Source: CAZHYM01 sp964536785 | Lineage (GTDB): Bacteria > Patescibacteriota > Saccharimonadia > Saccharimonadales > Saccharimonadaceae | Length of the DNA stretch: 29,899 bases | Assembly (NCBI GenBank): GCA_964536785.1 | Contig: CAZHYM010000005.1 | Location: 1 to 29,899, forward strand | Reading direction: 5' to 3' | Shown: one piece after another, positions 6,088-13,538 of the stretch | Layout: every line of letters begins with the position of its first letter | Position numbering within the stretch: the stretch's first letter is position 1 | Position numbers and translations under genes: made by a program | The notes under the pieces: generated by a model | Seen by the model: the letters and a program-made list of their open reading frames with translations, nothing else | Databases searched by the model: none | What the model was told of the DNA's origin: nothing

Positions 6088-7287
6088 ATGCAATCTATCA
6101 GTCGAAACAAATTAGTAAAAATCTTCATGGCTGCTGCAATAGTTATTTCAATCAGTACAATAACTATCTTGGTCGCTAAGCAATCCGAAAACCGGCCCGC
6201 TAATCCACCCTCCACCAACGACAAGCAAAATCCAGATGAAACGATAATTGACGATGTAAACGACAATGATAAATCAGCCGAAGATAGTCTGCTGATTATT
6301 CCAGATGAAAACGAAAAAAAGCCCGTAAACAACATACCGCCGACTAGCGCTATTTGCGACGGAGAATTGATTGTGGCTAAATCATTTATTTTGAAAACAC
6401 CAGCGCTAGTCTATGGCACCGCTCTAGAGGCCAAGAATAAGATTAACCCAGCAAATACCTATGCGGCCGGCGAGTATAAAATTTTTAGATGTTACGGTGG
6501 TGTGGTCAACATAACTCGAACTCTAGGCTATCCAGGAGGCTGGATTGACCCAACAAATCCTTATTACCAGATATCTTCAAGCGTTCCCACGGACGAAGCT
6601 CCCGACAAACCCGTAACAATCGACGTGATGTCACTAGACAACACAACTGTAAACTGGAGCCATGAATATCCAGCCAGTTTTGTTAGAGATTATAATGGAT
6701 ATTGGAACATTTCTCCGAGCAAACTTTATCTGACTTTTGATTGTGGTTACGACTATAATAATTTAGCTTCAACCATCATGGACATTCTAAAAAGCAAAGG
6801 AATCAAAGCGGTGTTTTTTGTAACTGGTGACTTTATGGAGGACAGGCCAGATTTAATCAATAGAATGGTCGCAGAAGGGCATGTCGTCGGCAATCATTCA
6901 TACGAGCATCTCAATCAGCCACAAAATCTAAATATTTCTATCGATACGGTTATAGCAGACATCCGAGCCTGGGAGACTAAATACCGAAGTATAACTGGAG
7001 CAAACCCTTCAACTAATTATTTTCGTCCACCCGCTGGCGCAATATCGAGGCGATCAATGGCCTTAATGCAACAGCTTGGATATAAAACCTTGATGTGGGG
7101 GGCTGCCTACAAAGATTGGGATACCTCTAGCCAGCCTTCAAAAGAAGTAGCGTTAGATTTTCTTCGCAAATACACAACTGCGGGAGATATTGTCTTATTA
7201 CATGGTATTTCGCAAACCAGCACAGACGTTTTGAGCCAGTATATTGATGAATACCGACGCAAAGGGTTCGAATTTTTACTACCTTAA
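6088..7287 (+). CDS. Membrane-anchored polysaccharide deacetylase, PdaA-like
   Basis: 399 aa. One N-terminal TM anchor (residues ~8-30), an acidic low-complexity linker to ~80, a pre-domain, then a NodB domain from ~212. Motifs: LTFDCGYD (~213-220), GNHSYEH (~268-274), YFRPPAG (~311-317) and VLLHGIS (~369-375). The variant TFDxGY plus MWGAAYKDW resembles PdaA, which de-N-acetylates muramic acid before delta-lactam formation, more than chitin deacetylases. The usual second Asp of TFDD is Cys here. The two metal His of GNHSYEH are present. The start has an AGGGGA Shine-Dalgarno; TATAAT at 6058-6063. Expected to act outside the membrane on peptidoglycan. The exact sugar substrate is inferred. 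Confidence 0.85.
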   Translation: MQSISRNKLVKIFMAAAIVISISTITILVAKQSENRPANPPSTNDKQNPDETIIDDVNDNDKSAEDSLLIIPDENEKKPVNNIPPTSAICDGELIVAKSFILKTPALVYGTALEAKNKINPANTYAAGEYKIFRCYGGVVNITRTLGYPGGWIDPTNPYYQISSSVPTDEAPDKPVTIDVMSLDNTTVNWSHEYPASFVRDYNGYWNISPSKLYLTFDCGYDYNNLASTIMDILKSKGIKAVFFVTGDFMEDRPDLINRMVAEGHVVGNHSYEHLNQPQNLNISIDTVIADIRAWETKYRSITGANPSTNYFRPPAGAISRRSMALMQQLGYKTLMWGAAYKDWDTSSQPSKEVALDFLRKYTTAGDIVLLHGISQTSTDVLSQYIDEYRRKGFEFLLP

Positions 7288-7344
7288 ATTTTAACTTTAT
7301 CCCATTGCTTATCTAGGAAATTTATAAGTGATAAAATATATCTT

Positions 7345-8199
7345 ATGGTAAAAAAAGAGATAAAAATTATCAGTCAGAGTAAATTTCTTGCCAAAATGAC
7401 AGTCATTAATCTAAAAGACTGGCTTAAATCTACTAGCAAAAATGAAATTGAGCCCCTAGTTAAAAATTCGCTAGTTTTCGCCGGTCACTCTACTATAATT
7501 ATGGATATTAACGGCAAAAAGATAATTACCGATCCGGTGCTGTATAACCACATCGGCCATATTCGTAAAACATCACCCGTAACAAAAAAGACCATACCAA
7601 AAAATTATGATTATATATTAATAACTCATCATCATCTCGATCATCTACACCTGCCATCGCTAAAATTATTAAACAAGGACGCGACGATTATCATTCCGAC
7701 GGGAGCGAAGTCTAAACTAGAGAAAATTGGATTCACAAAAATCATTGAGCTTGGCCCATTTGACCAAATTGAAGATGAAACAATACGCATCGATACATTT
7801 CCATGCGCCCATGATGGAAGACGCTATTATCAGGGCCCGATGCGAGACACGCTTAGCTACCTAATTACATCATCAAGCGTTAGGTTATTTGTCTGCGGAG
7901 ATACGGCTGAGACATCAAATTTCGACGGCATTGATGCAGACATAGCTTTTATGCCGATAGGCTGTTACAAACCGATTAGCATGGAAGCCACTCACTGCAA
8001 CCCATACCAAAGTTATGAAATGTATAGACGCATGAATGCCAAATTCTTCGTACCAATTCATTTTGGAACGCTCAAACTAGCTCTTGACAATGAACTAGAG
8101 ACATTAAGTATTTTGAATTCTCTAAGGGAAAATGACGACAGAATTAAAATTCTAAATATCGGCAAAACGATTAAATTCAATAACTTAACAAATTTATAA
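7345..8199 (+). CDS. Metallo-beta-lactamase-fold hydrolase (UlaG / NAPE-PLD-like)
   Basis: 284 aa, no signal peptide. Metal motif THHHLDHL at 94-101 (H-x-H-x-D-H), then PCAHDG (~152), CGDTAE (~184) and a final PIHFGTL (~237). The early GHSTIIMDINGKKIITDP strand pair is typical of the UlaG/NAPE-PLD branch (beta-lactamase superfamily 2), which hydrolyses lactones, phospho- or N-acyl-phospholipid diesters. An extended -10 TGaTAAAAT (7329-7337) lies 7 nt before the ATG, so probably leaderless. Convergent with the unknown gene at 8233-8721. The substrate cannot be told from sequence. Confidence 0.85.
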   Translation: MVKKEIKIISQSKFLAKMTVINLKDWLKSTSKNEIEPLVKNSLVFAGHSTIIMDINGKKIITDPVLYNHIGHIRKTSPVTKKTIPKNYDYILITHHHLDHLHLPSLKLLNKDATIIIPTGAKSKLEKIGFTKIIELGPFDQIEDETIRIDTFPCAHDGRRYYQGPMRDTLSYLITSSSVRLFVCGDTAETSNFDGIDADIAFMPIGCYKPISMEATHCNPYQSYEMYRRMNAKFFVPIHFGTLKLALDNELETLSILNSLRENDDRIKILNIGKTIKFNNLTNL

Positions 8200-8232
8200 A
8201 ATTAAATAGCAAAGAAATATCTATCGAGTTAA

Positions 8233-8721
8233 TCAAAAATCAGTAATCTTATTGTAAACTAGTTTTTTGCAAGTTCGCCAGCTACCACGAGCGTCAGAAT
8301 CAAAACATTTTATCTCACCGTTTCTTACGCTTTTTACCTGAACCAGCGCAGGCGTATACGGCGCCAACCGTTTATAGAACACGAGATCGCTCTCACTATT
8401 AATCCGGCGACCCGGAAAGGTTTTTTTGAAGTGCTTGGTAGCAATGTCAACGAAGTAATTTGGTTCTCCGACAGGAGGAATAAAATCATAAGGAACTAGA
8501 TTCATTTTTTGAATAATTTTTCTAATGTCATCAAGTAATTTTTTGCTTTTTGGTTGGATCAAGACATAAAGTTTATTTTTATCAGTCATGAATACCGTTG
8601 CGAGATCAGATCGAGAGACTAGCTCTTTATTAGTAATAATCTCCGAAACACTCAGGTTAACCTCAAAGCTTAGATTAACAAAATCAGTAAGACTTACTTC
8701 ATTAAATAAGCTGTTATTCAT
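8233..8721 (-). CDS. Conserved-looking hypothetical protein
   Basis: 162 aa, no signal peptide or TM segment. The N-terminus is acidic/hydroxyl-rich; the centre has a YVLIQPKSKKLLDDIRKII helix-like segment; the C-terminal third has SDLVFYKRLAPYTPALVQV and a basic end with two Cys (CFDSDARGSWRTCKK). I do not recognise a family. The start is supported by TATATA (8728-8733 on the minus strand) 6 nt before the ATG, the usual leaderless spacing here. Coding is supported by length and the absence of a better frame on either strand. Confidence 0.6.
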   Translation of the reverse strand: MNNSLFNEVSLTDFVNLSFEVNLSVSEIITNKELVSRSDLATVFMTDKNKLYVLIQPKSKKLLDDIRKIIQKMNLVPYDFIPPVGEPNYFVDIATKHFKKTFPGRRINSESDLVFYKRLAPYTPALVQVKSVRNGEIKCFDSDARGSWRTCKKLVYNKITDF

Positions 8722-8792
8722 AATGTCTATATATTACCACTTACTTCGGCTAATTAATAATCTGGGCAGTCATTAAAGTGTATAATTTAACT

Positions 8793-11700
8793 ATGACAGA
8801 TGTAATCTTAAATCCTAAACAACAAGAAGCGGTCGACACAATCGAAGGTCCGTTGCTTGTGCTGGCTGGACCGGGCACTGGTAAAACCCAATTATTATCA
8901 TCACGAGTCGTTAATATCTTACAAAAAACCGACACTCTACCGAACTCGATTTTATGCTTAACTTTCACTGAAACTGGGGCAAGCAATATGCGTAATCGAC
9001 TTGTTAGCTTGATAGGCCAAAGTGCTAATGATATCGAGATAAATACCTACCATGGCTTTGCGCAAACTATCATATCTGCTAACCGTGAATATTTTATCGA
9101 TAAAAAATTAAACAAAGTGATTGACGAAATCACAGCCTACGAATACGTCAAAGAGATCGTTGATAAGTTGCCGCTAAACAACGTTTTAAAATCAATCGAA
9201 CCACAAAATATAATTTCAACAATTAATGAATTTAAGCAAGCACTTCTAAAGCCCGAAGACGTGCTGAATGTTTCAAAAGAAAATGCAGCACAGATCAAAG
9301 CTTTTGATGATAGAACCAAGCAACTACTAGGAGGCATGACGTCAATGCCGCGCAAAGCGACGGATGCCGAGATTTTGTTCGGTAAAATTTTCAAAATCAT
9401 CGACGAGATTGCGCTCGATAAATCAGTCCTGCCTAAATTTCCATCGCTGCTAAACATCGCAAAAAATGAGCTGAGAGAGGCGATCGAAGAATATTTCTCA
9501 CTAGAAAAACCATCTACCAAACCTTTCACAGCCTGGCGACAAAAATGGCTAGAAAAGAATCGCGATGGAGACCGTTTAGTTTTTAAAGACAACTTCAATC
9601 AATATCGTCTTGAAACTATGGCAAGTATCTACGCCGAGTATAGCCAAAAAATGAAAGACGCAGGCTTATATGATTTCAATGATATGATTCTAACAACAAT
9701 CGAAACGATAGAAAAAAATCCAGATCTAAAGTACAACCTTCAGGAAAAATATCTATACATTTTATTGGACGAGTATCAGGACACAAACTTAGCTCAAAGC
9801 AAAATTATTGAGTTACTGACCGATAACCCGGTCAGCGAAGGCAGACCGAATGTCATGGCTGTGGGAGATGACGATCAGGCAATCTACGCATTCCAAGGAG
9901 CAAACTTCTCGAACATGCTTGATTTTTATCATCGATATAGAGACACCAAACTCATTAACTTGGGCCAAAACTATCGATCGCACAAATCGATTATCGAAAC
10001 GGCCCTAAATATAACCGGGCAAATTGAAGACAGAATAGCTAAATCACTAAGCGACAAAGTAACAAAAGATTTAACTCAAGCCAATCCTGATATTTTAAAT
10101 GGGGAAATAGATCGAATCGATTTCGATAATCCAATTAGCCAAAATAAGTGGGTAGCTGACAAAATTAAATGTTTGCAGCAAGAAGGAGCTTCATTAAACG
10201 AAATTGCGATTTTATCACCGCGACATAAAAGTCTTGAAAAAATAGCTCCTTACCTGGCCGTGAAAAATATTCCCGTACGCTACGAAAAGAGTGAAAACGT
10301 TTTAGACAACCCAGGCATGAAGGTAATTTTAGCGATTGCAAAATTAGTTTCGACATTAAATCAAGGTAGAGAACATAATCATCTTGTGTTTGAAGTTCTT
10401 AGTTACTCAATTTGGGGACTTGAGGTTGAAGATATTTGGAACCTGAGTTGGAAGGCTCCCCGAAAAGAGTCGTGGTTGAAATTTATAATCGAAGACGAAT
10501 CTCAAATTAAGCTTCGACCAATCGCAAAATGGCTATTAGAATTTGCCAGCCAAACCAATAATTTAAGTTTGGAAGCTAATTTTGACATCTTAATCGGCAA
10601 CTTAGCTTTATCTGATTTCACATCGCCTATAAAAGATTATTACCAAAACAGCCAGCCTAAAAAGTTAATTGACTTTGCTCTAGATTTAAATTTGCTTAGA
10701 GAGAATTATTTAGAATATGCTCGAAATCATCCCGATGCTCAAACTAAACCACTCGAGCATCTCACGCGGCTAGTAGATGTCTACCGCCAGGCAGGAATTA
10801 AAATGTCCAGAGCAAATACTTATAACGAAAGTTCAGACGCAGTAAATGTGATGACTGTCTTTTCGGCTAAGGGACTGGAGTTTAAACATGTTTTTATAAT
10901 TGAGGCGAATGACAACACTTGGGGTAAGGCTCGGCCTAACTCAAATAAAGTAGCGCTTCCGGCGAACCTAAAACCAATAAGGCACGATGCAGAAGATTTA
11001 GACGAGAAAGCTAGAATATTTTTTGTAGCAATAACCCGTGCAAAAACAAATCTTTACATATTGAATCCGCTGAACGGTTTAACAGGTAAACACAACAATC
11101 GTTTGAGGTTCCTGGATGAGGTTGAAAGCGAGGATGGTGTATTCTCCAGAGCTCTGCCTAGCGAAAAACAATTAGTAAAAAAGAGTACAGACCTACCGAC
11201 TTACGAAGACCTTATTTTAAATTTAAACGATGACTTTAGCGATTGGAAAGCTCGGCATGATTCTGCAATTGCGACTCTCAAAGATTTGCTTGCGCCGAAA
11301 CTTGAGAGCTTCAAGCTCAGCCCAACTGCACTAAACAGCTATTCAGATCTCAAATATTCTGGGCCTAAGGCTTATTTTCTCAAACACATAGTTGGATACC
11401 CCGGAGCGTATGACTTAAAGTCTATTTATGGAAGTGCTTTTCATTATGTAGTTGATAATCTATCTCGAAAGGCTGTAACAATTAGCGAAGAAAAGGCTAT
11501 GGCAATATTTACTGCTAATCTAGAAGAATACAACCTAACAAAAACTGATTTCGAAAAAATCCTAAAATGGGGCAAAGAAGCAATTCCCGTCTTTCTACAA
11601 GCCAGAGCCAACTTGTTTGAGGAACAAAATTTCAAGGTCGCTACTGAAGTTGACGTTCGAAATGTAGTTTTTGGAGGGGCTAGAATCGGTGGCAAAATTG

Positions 11701-12089
11701 ACCGTCTGGAGATAGATGAGACCAATAAAACTATCACGGTAGTAGATTTTAAAACCGGAAAAACTCATAAAAAAATATCAAAATCAGATATGACGTCATA
11801 CAAGTACATTAAGCAACTTTATTTCTATAAAATCCTACTAAATAATTCGCCAGATTATCGGAGATACGACGTAAACAAATGGCGGTTAGAATTTGTAGCG
11901 CCAGACACAGAAAATCAAATCAATGTGGTTGAGGAAGAATTTAATTCTGAGGATGAACAGAGGGTTGCTGGTCTGATAAAGGCCGTCTGGGCAAAAACCA
12001 TGAACCTTGATTTTGATGAGCCTGCTAAGAAGGAACAAGTTTCTATTAAAGACATCAAGGAATTTGAAGACTCAATACTAACAAGCTAG
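8793..12089 (+). CDS. UvrD/Rep-type DNA helicase fused to a RecB-like nuclease (AddA/AdnA-like)
   Basis: 1098 aa. SF1A helicase motifs in order: I GPGTGKT (~28), Ia TFTETGASNM, II LLDEYQDTN (~325), III GDDDQAIYAFQGA (~356), IV LGQNYRS (~390), V FSAKGLEF (~688) and VI FVAITRAK (~744). The C-terminal ~230 aa form a PD-(D/E)XK nuclease: H in GSAFHYVV (~883), D in GGKIDRLE (~968), DFKTGK (~984) and QLYFYK (~1007). No Fe-S cysteines are visible. It should unwind and resect broken DNA, as in RecBCD/AddAB/AdnAB. A GTG at 8778 would overlap the -10; TATAAT (8781-8786) lies 6 nt before the ATG at 8793, so I start there. No second nuclease-helicase subunit is nearby. Confidence 0.92.
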   Translation: MTDVILNPKQQEAVDTIEGPLLVLAGPGTGKTQLLSSRVVNILQKTDTLPNSILCLTFTETGASNMRNRLVSLIGQSANDIEINTYHGFAQTIISANREYFIDKKLNKVIDEITAYEYVKEIVDKLPLNNVLKSIEPQNIISTINEFKQALLKPEDVLNVSKENAAQIKAFDDRTKQLLGGMTSMPRKATDAEILFGKIFKIIDEIALDKSVLPKFPSLLNIAKNELREAIEEYFSLEKPSTKPFTAWRQKWLEKNRDGDRLVFKDNFNQYRLETMASIYAEYSQKMKDAGLYDFNDMILTTIETIEKNPDLKYNLQEKYLYILLDEYQDTNLAQSKIIELLTDNPVSEGRPNVMAVGDDDQAIYAFQGANFSNMLDFYHRYRDTKLINLGQNYRSHKSIIETALNITGQIEDRIAKSLSDKVTKDLTQANPDILNGEIDRIDFDNPISQNKWVADKIKCLQQEGASLNEIAILSPRHKSLEKIAPYLAVKNIPVRYEKSENVLDNPGMKVILAIAKLVSTLNQGREHNHLVFEVLSYSIWGLEVEDIWNLSWKAPRKESWLKFIIEDESQIKLRPIAKWLLEFASQTNNLSLEANFDILIGNLALSDFTSPIKDYYQNSQPKKLIDFALDLNLLRENYLEYARNHPDAQTKPLEHLTRLVDVYRQAGIKMSRANTYNESSDAVNVMTVFSAKGLEFKHVFIIEANDNTWGKARPNSNKVALPANLKPIRHDAEDLDEKARIFFVAITRAKTNLYILNPLNGLTGKHNNRLRFLDEVESEDGVFSRALPSEKQLVKKSTDLPTYEDLILNLNDDFSDWKARHDSAIATLKDLLAPKLESFKLSPTALNSYSDLKYSGPKAYFLKHIVGYPGAYDLKSIYGSAFHYVVDNLSRKAVTISEEKAMAIFTANLEEYNLTKTDFEKILKWGKEAIPVFLQARANLFEEQNFKVATEVDVRNVVFGGARIGGKIDRLEIDETNKTITVVDFKTGKTHKKISKSDMTSYKYIKQLYFYKILLNNSPDYRRYDVNKWRLEFVAPDTENQINVVEEEFNSEDEQRVAGLIKAVWAKTMNLDFDEPAKKEQVSIKDIKEFEDSILTS

Positions 12090-12139
12090 TGCTTGCAAAA
12101 TTCAGCCTAAGATGATAAATTTTAGTGGCTTTATTAAAC

Positions 12140-12325
12140 ATGTTAAAAAAGGTGGTGAAAAATGTGTTTAAAGGACCTTGCCAATTTTGCAAAGGCACTG
12201 GTGTCTGCCCAAACTGCAAAGGACGGGGCTGCTCTGCTTGCGCAGTAAAAGATGTCCTAGCCGGAGTGTACAGAGGAGAGAAAGCGGGTAAGTGCCCAGC
12301 CTGTGGAGGTACAGGTGAAAAATAG
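12140..12325 (+). CDS. Small DnaJ-like zinc-knuckle protein
   Basis: About 61 aa: a short basic helix (LKKVVKNVFK) then four Cys pairs, CQFCKGTG, CPNCKGRG, CSAC and CPACGGTG. The CxxCxGxG repeats are those of the DnaJ/HSP40 cysteine-rich zinc domain, here without J or C-terminal domains. Two zinc ions could be bound. The start is uncertain: a GTG at 12125 lies in frame close to a TGaTAAATT -10-like element, while the ATG at 12140 lacks a Shine-Dalgarno. It ends just before an intrinsic terminator. Role unknown; possibly RNA or protein binding. Confidence 0.65.
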   Translation: MLKKVVKNVFKGPCQFCKGTGVCPNCKGRGCSACAVKDVLAGVYRGEKAGKCPACGGTGEK

Positions 12326-12344
12326 TCACTCCACACTTAAAAAT

Positions 12345-12375
12345 AGTCGATCTATGTTACGATCGACTTTTTCTT
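12345..12375 (+). terminator. Intrinsic terminator after the zinc-knuckle gene
   Basis: Stem AGTCGATC (12345-12352) with GATCGACT (12361-12368), 8-nt loop, followed by TTTTTCTTT. It directly abuts the -10 element of the following gene (TAGAAT at 12381). Confidence 0.85.
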
Positions 12376-12397
12376 TGTGGTAGAATGTAATAGCTCT

Positions 12398-13336
12398 ATG
12401 GATTTTTATAATAATTTACCTAAACCGTTTATAAGCCTGGCTCCAATGGAAGCTGTGACTGATTTGGTTTTTCGCCAAGTTATAACAAAAGCTGGTAGGC
12501 CAGATTTATTTTATACAGAATTCACTTGTGTTGATAGTTTCGTAAGTGAAGCGGGCAAACATAACGCGCTAAAAAGATTGGAGTTTCTGCCAAACGAACA
12601 ACCGATTGTTGCTCAGATTTGGGGTTCAAAACCTGAATATTTTAAAGCTACGGCCATCGGCTTGAAAAAGCTAGGTTATCAAGCAATCGACATTAATATG
12701 GGTTGTCCGGACAAAGCCGTAATTAAAACCGGCGGAGGCAGTGATTTAATTCGTCATCCAGAACTTGCTAATAAAATTATCAATGCAACTAAAGAAGCGG
12801 GTCTTGCCGTCAGCGTCAAAACAAGATTAGGCTACTCAAAAACAGATGAGTACAAAACCTGGCTAAAAAATTTACTTGAACAAAACATAGACTGCTTAAC
12901 CGTTCATCTCCGAACAAAAAAAGAAATGAGCAAAGTTGATGCACATTATGAACTTATCCCAGAAATCGTTAAATTACGCGACGAGATTTCTCCTTCTACC
13001 AAGCTGGCTATAAACGGAGACATCAAGGACAAAGAGCAAGCGCTCAAATTATGTAACGATTATAAACTGGATGGGGCGATGATAGGCAGGGGCGTCTTTA
13101 GTAATCCTTATTGCTTTACGAGCCATTCATCAACTCAGAATGATTTAGTCGAGCTCTTAGAGCACCATTTAGACTTATTTGACAAGGAACCAAATCGAAA
13201 GTACGATCCTCTTAAACGATTCTTTAAAATTTACCTCCATGATTTTGATGGAGCGAAAGATCTGAGAACTAAATTAATGGAAACTAGATCAACAGCTGAA
13301 GCGAGACAATTACTTGGGGATTTTAAAAGTGCCTAG
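12398..13336 (+). CDS. tRNA-dihydrouridine synthase (Dus family)
   Basis: 312 aa, FMN-dependent TIM barrel that reduces uridines in tRNA D-loops. Seen: LAPMEAVTDLVFR near the N-terminus (FMN site), NMGCPDKAVIKTGGGSDLI with the catalytic Cys (~103), VKTRLGY (~142), TVHLRTKKEMSK (~166), AINGDI (~205) and GAMIGRGVFSNPY (~225). All key blocks are present and the length fits the DusB/A group. An extended -10 TGgTAGAAT (12378-12386) ends 11 nt before the ATG; a GTG at 12377 would sit upstream of the transcription start. A small zinc-ribbon gene overlaps its end by 8 nt, implying co-translation. Confidence 0.92.
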   Translation: MDFYNNLPKPFISLAPMEAVTDLVFRQVITKAGRPDLFYTEFTCVDSFVSEAGKHNALKRLEFLPNEQPIVAQIWGSKPEYFKATAIGLKKLGYQAIDINMGCPDKAVIKTGGGSDLIRHPELANKIINATKEAGLAVSVKTRLGYSKTDEYKTWLKNLLEQNIDCLTVHLRTKKEMSKVDAHYELIPEIVKLRDEISPSTKLAINGDIKDKEQALKLCNDYKLDGAMIGRGVFSNPYCFTSHSSTQNDLVELLEHHLDLFDKEPNRKYDPLKRFFKIYLHDFDGAKDLRTKLMETRSTAEARQLLGDFKSA

Positions 13337-13538
13337 AAAAAATTTCAGATATAAACCAACCTACAGAAAAGTTGAGTTTAGCAATAGTTGCGATAAGCAA
13401 TCTTATGACAGTCAAATGATTGCCGACAAAATTGCCAATGAACAAATGCTAATTAATAGAAATCTAGAGCTAAAATCTTATTATTGTGACGCCTGCCAAA
13501 AATGGCACTTGACCAAGTCTAGTAGTACAAAATTCTAG
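13329..13538 (+). CDS. Small zinc-ribbon-like protein, translationally coupled to dus
   Basis: 69 aa. Basic N-terminus (PRKNFRYKPTYRK) and a C-terminal YYCDACQKWHLTK, a half zinc-ribbon of the CxxCxxxH type found in many small bacterial and phage proteins; a further Cys lies in SNSCDKQ. I chose the GTG at 13329, which overlaps the dus stop by 8 nt and has GGGGA 8 nt upstream; a TTG at 13314 is in frame. Its last 20 nt overlap the 3' end of the convergent prepilin-like gene. A tRNA-related role by association is only a guess. Confidence 0.6.
   Translation: MPRKNFRYKPTYRKVEFSNSCDKQSYDSQMIADKIANEQMLINRNLELKSYYCDACQKWHLTKSSSTKF

Noticed and set aside
12081..12094. Terminator after the helicase-nuclease gene (CAAGC/GCTTG hairpin)
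   Set aside because: Short stem and no following T run on the coding strand.
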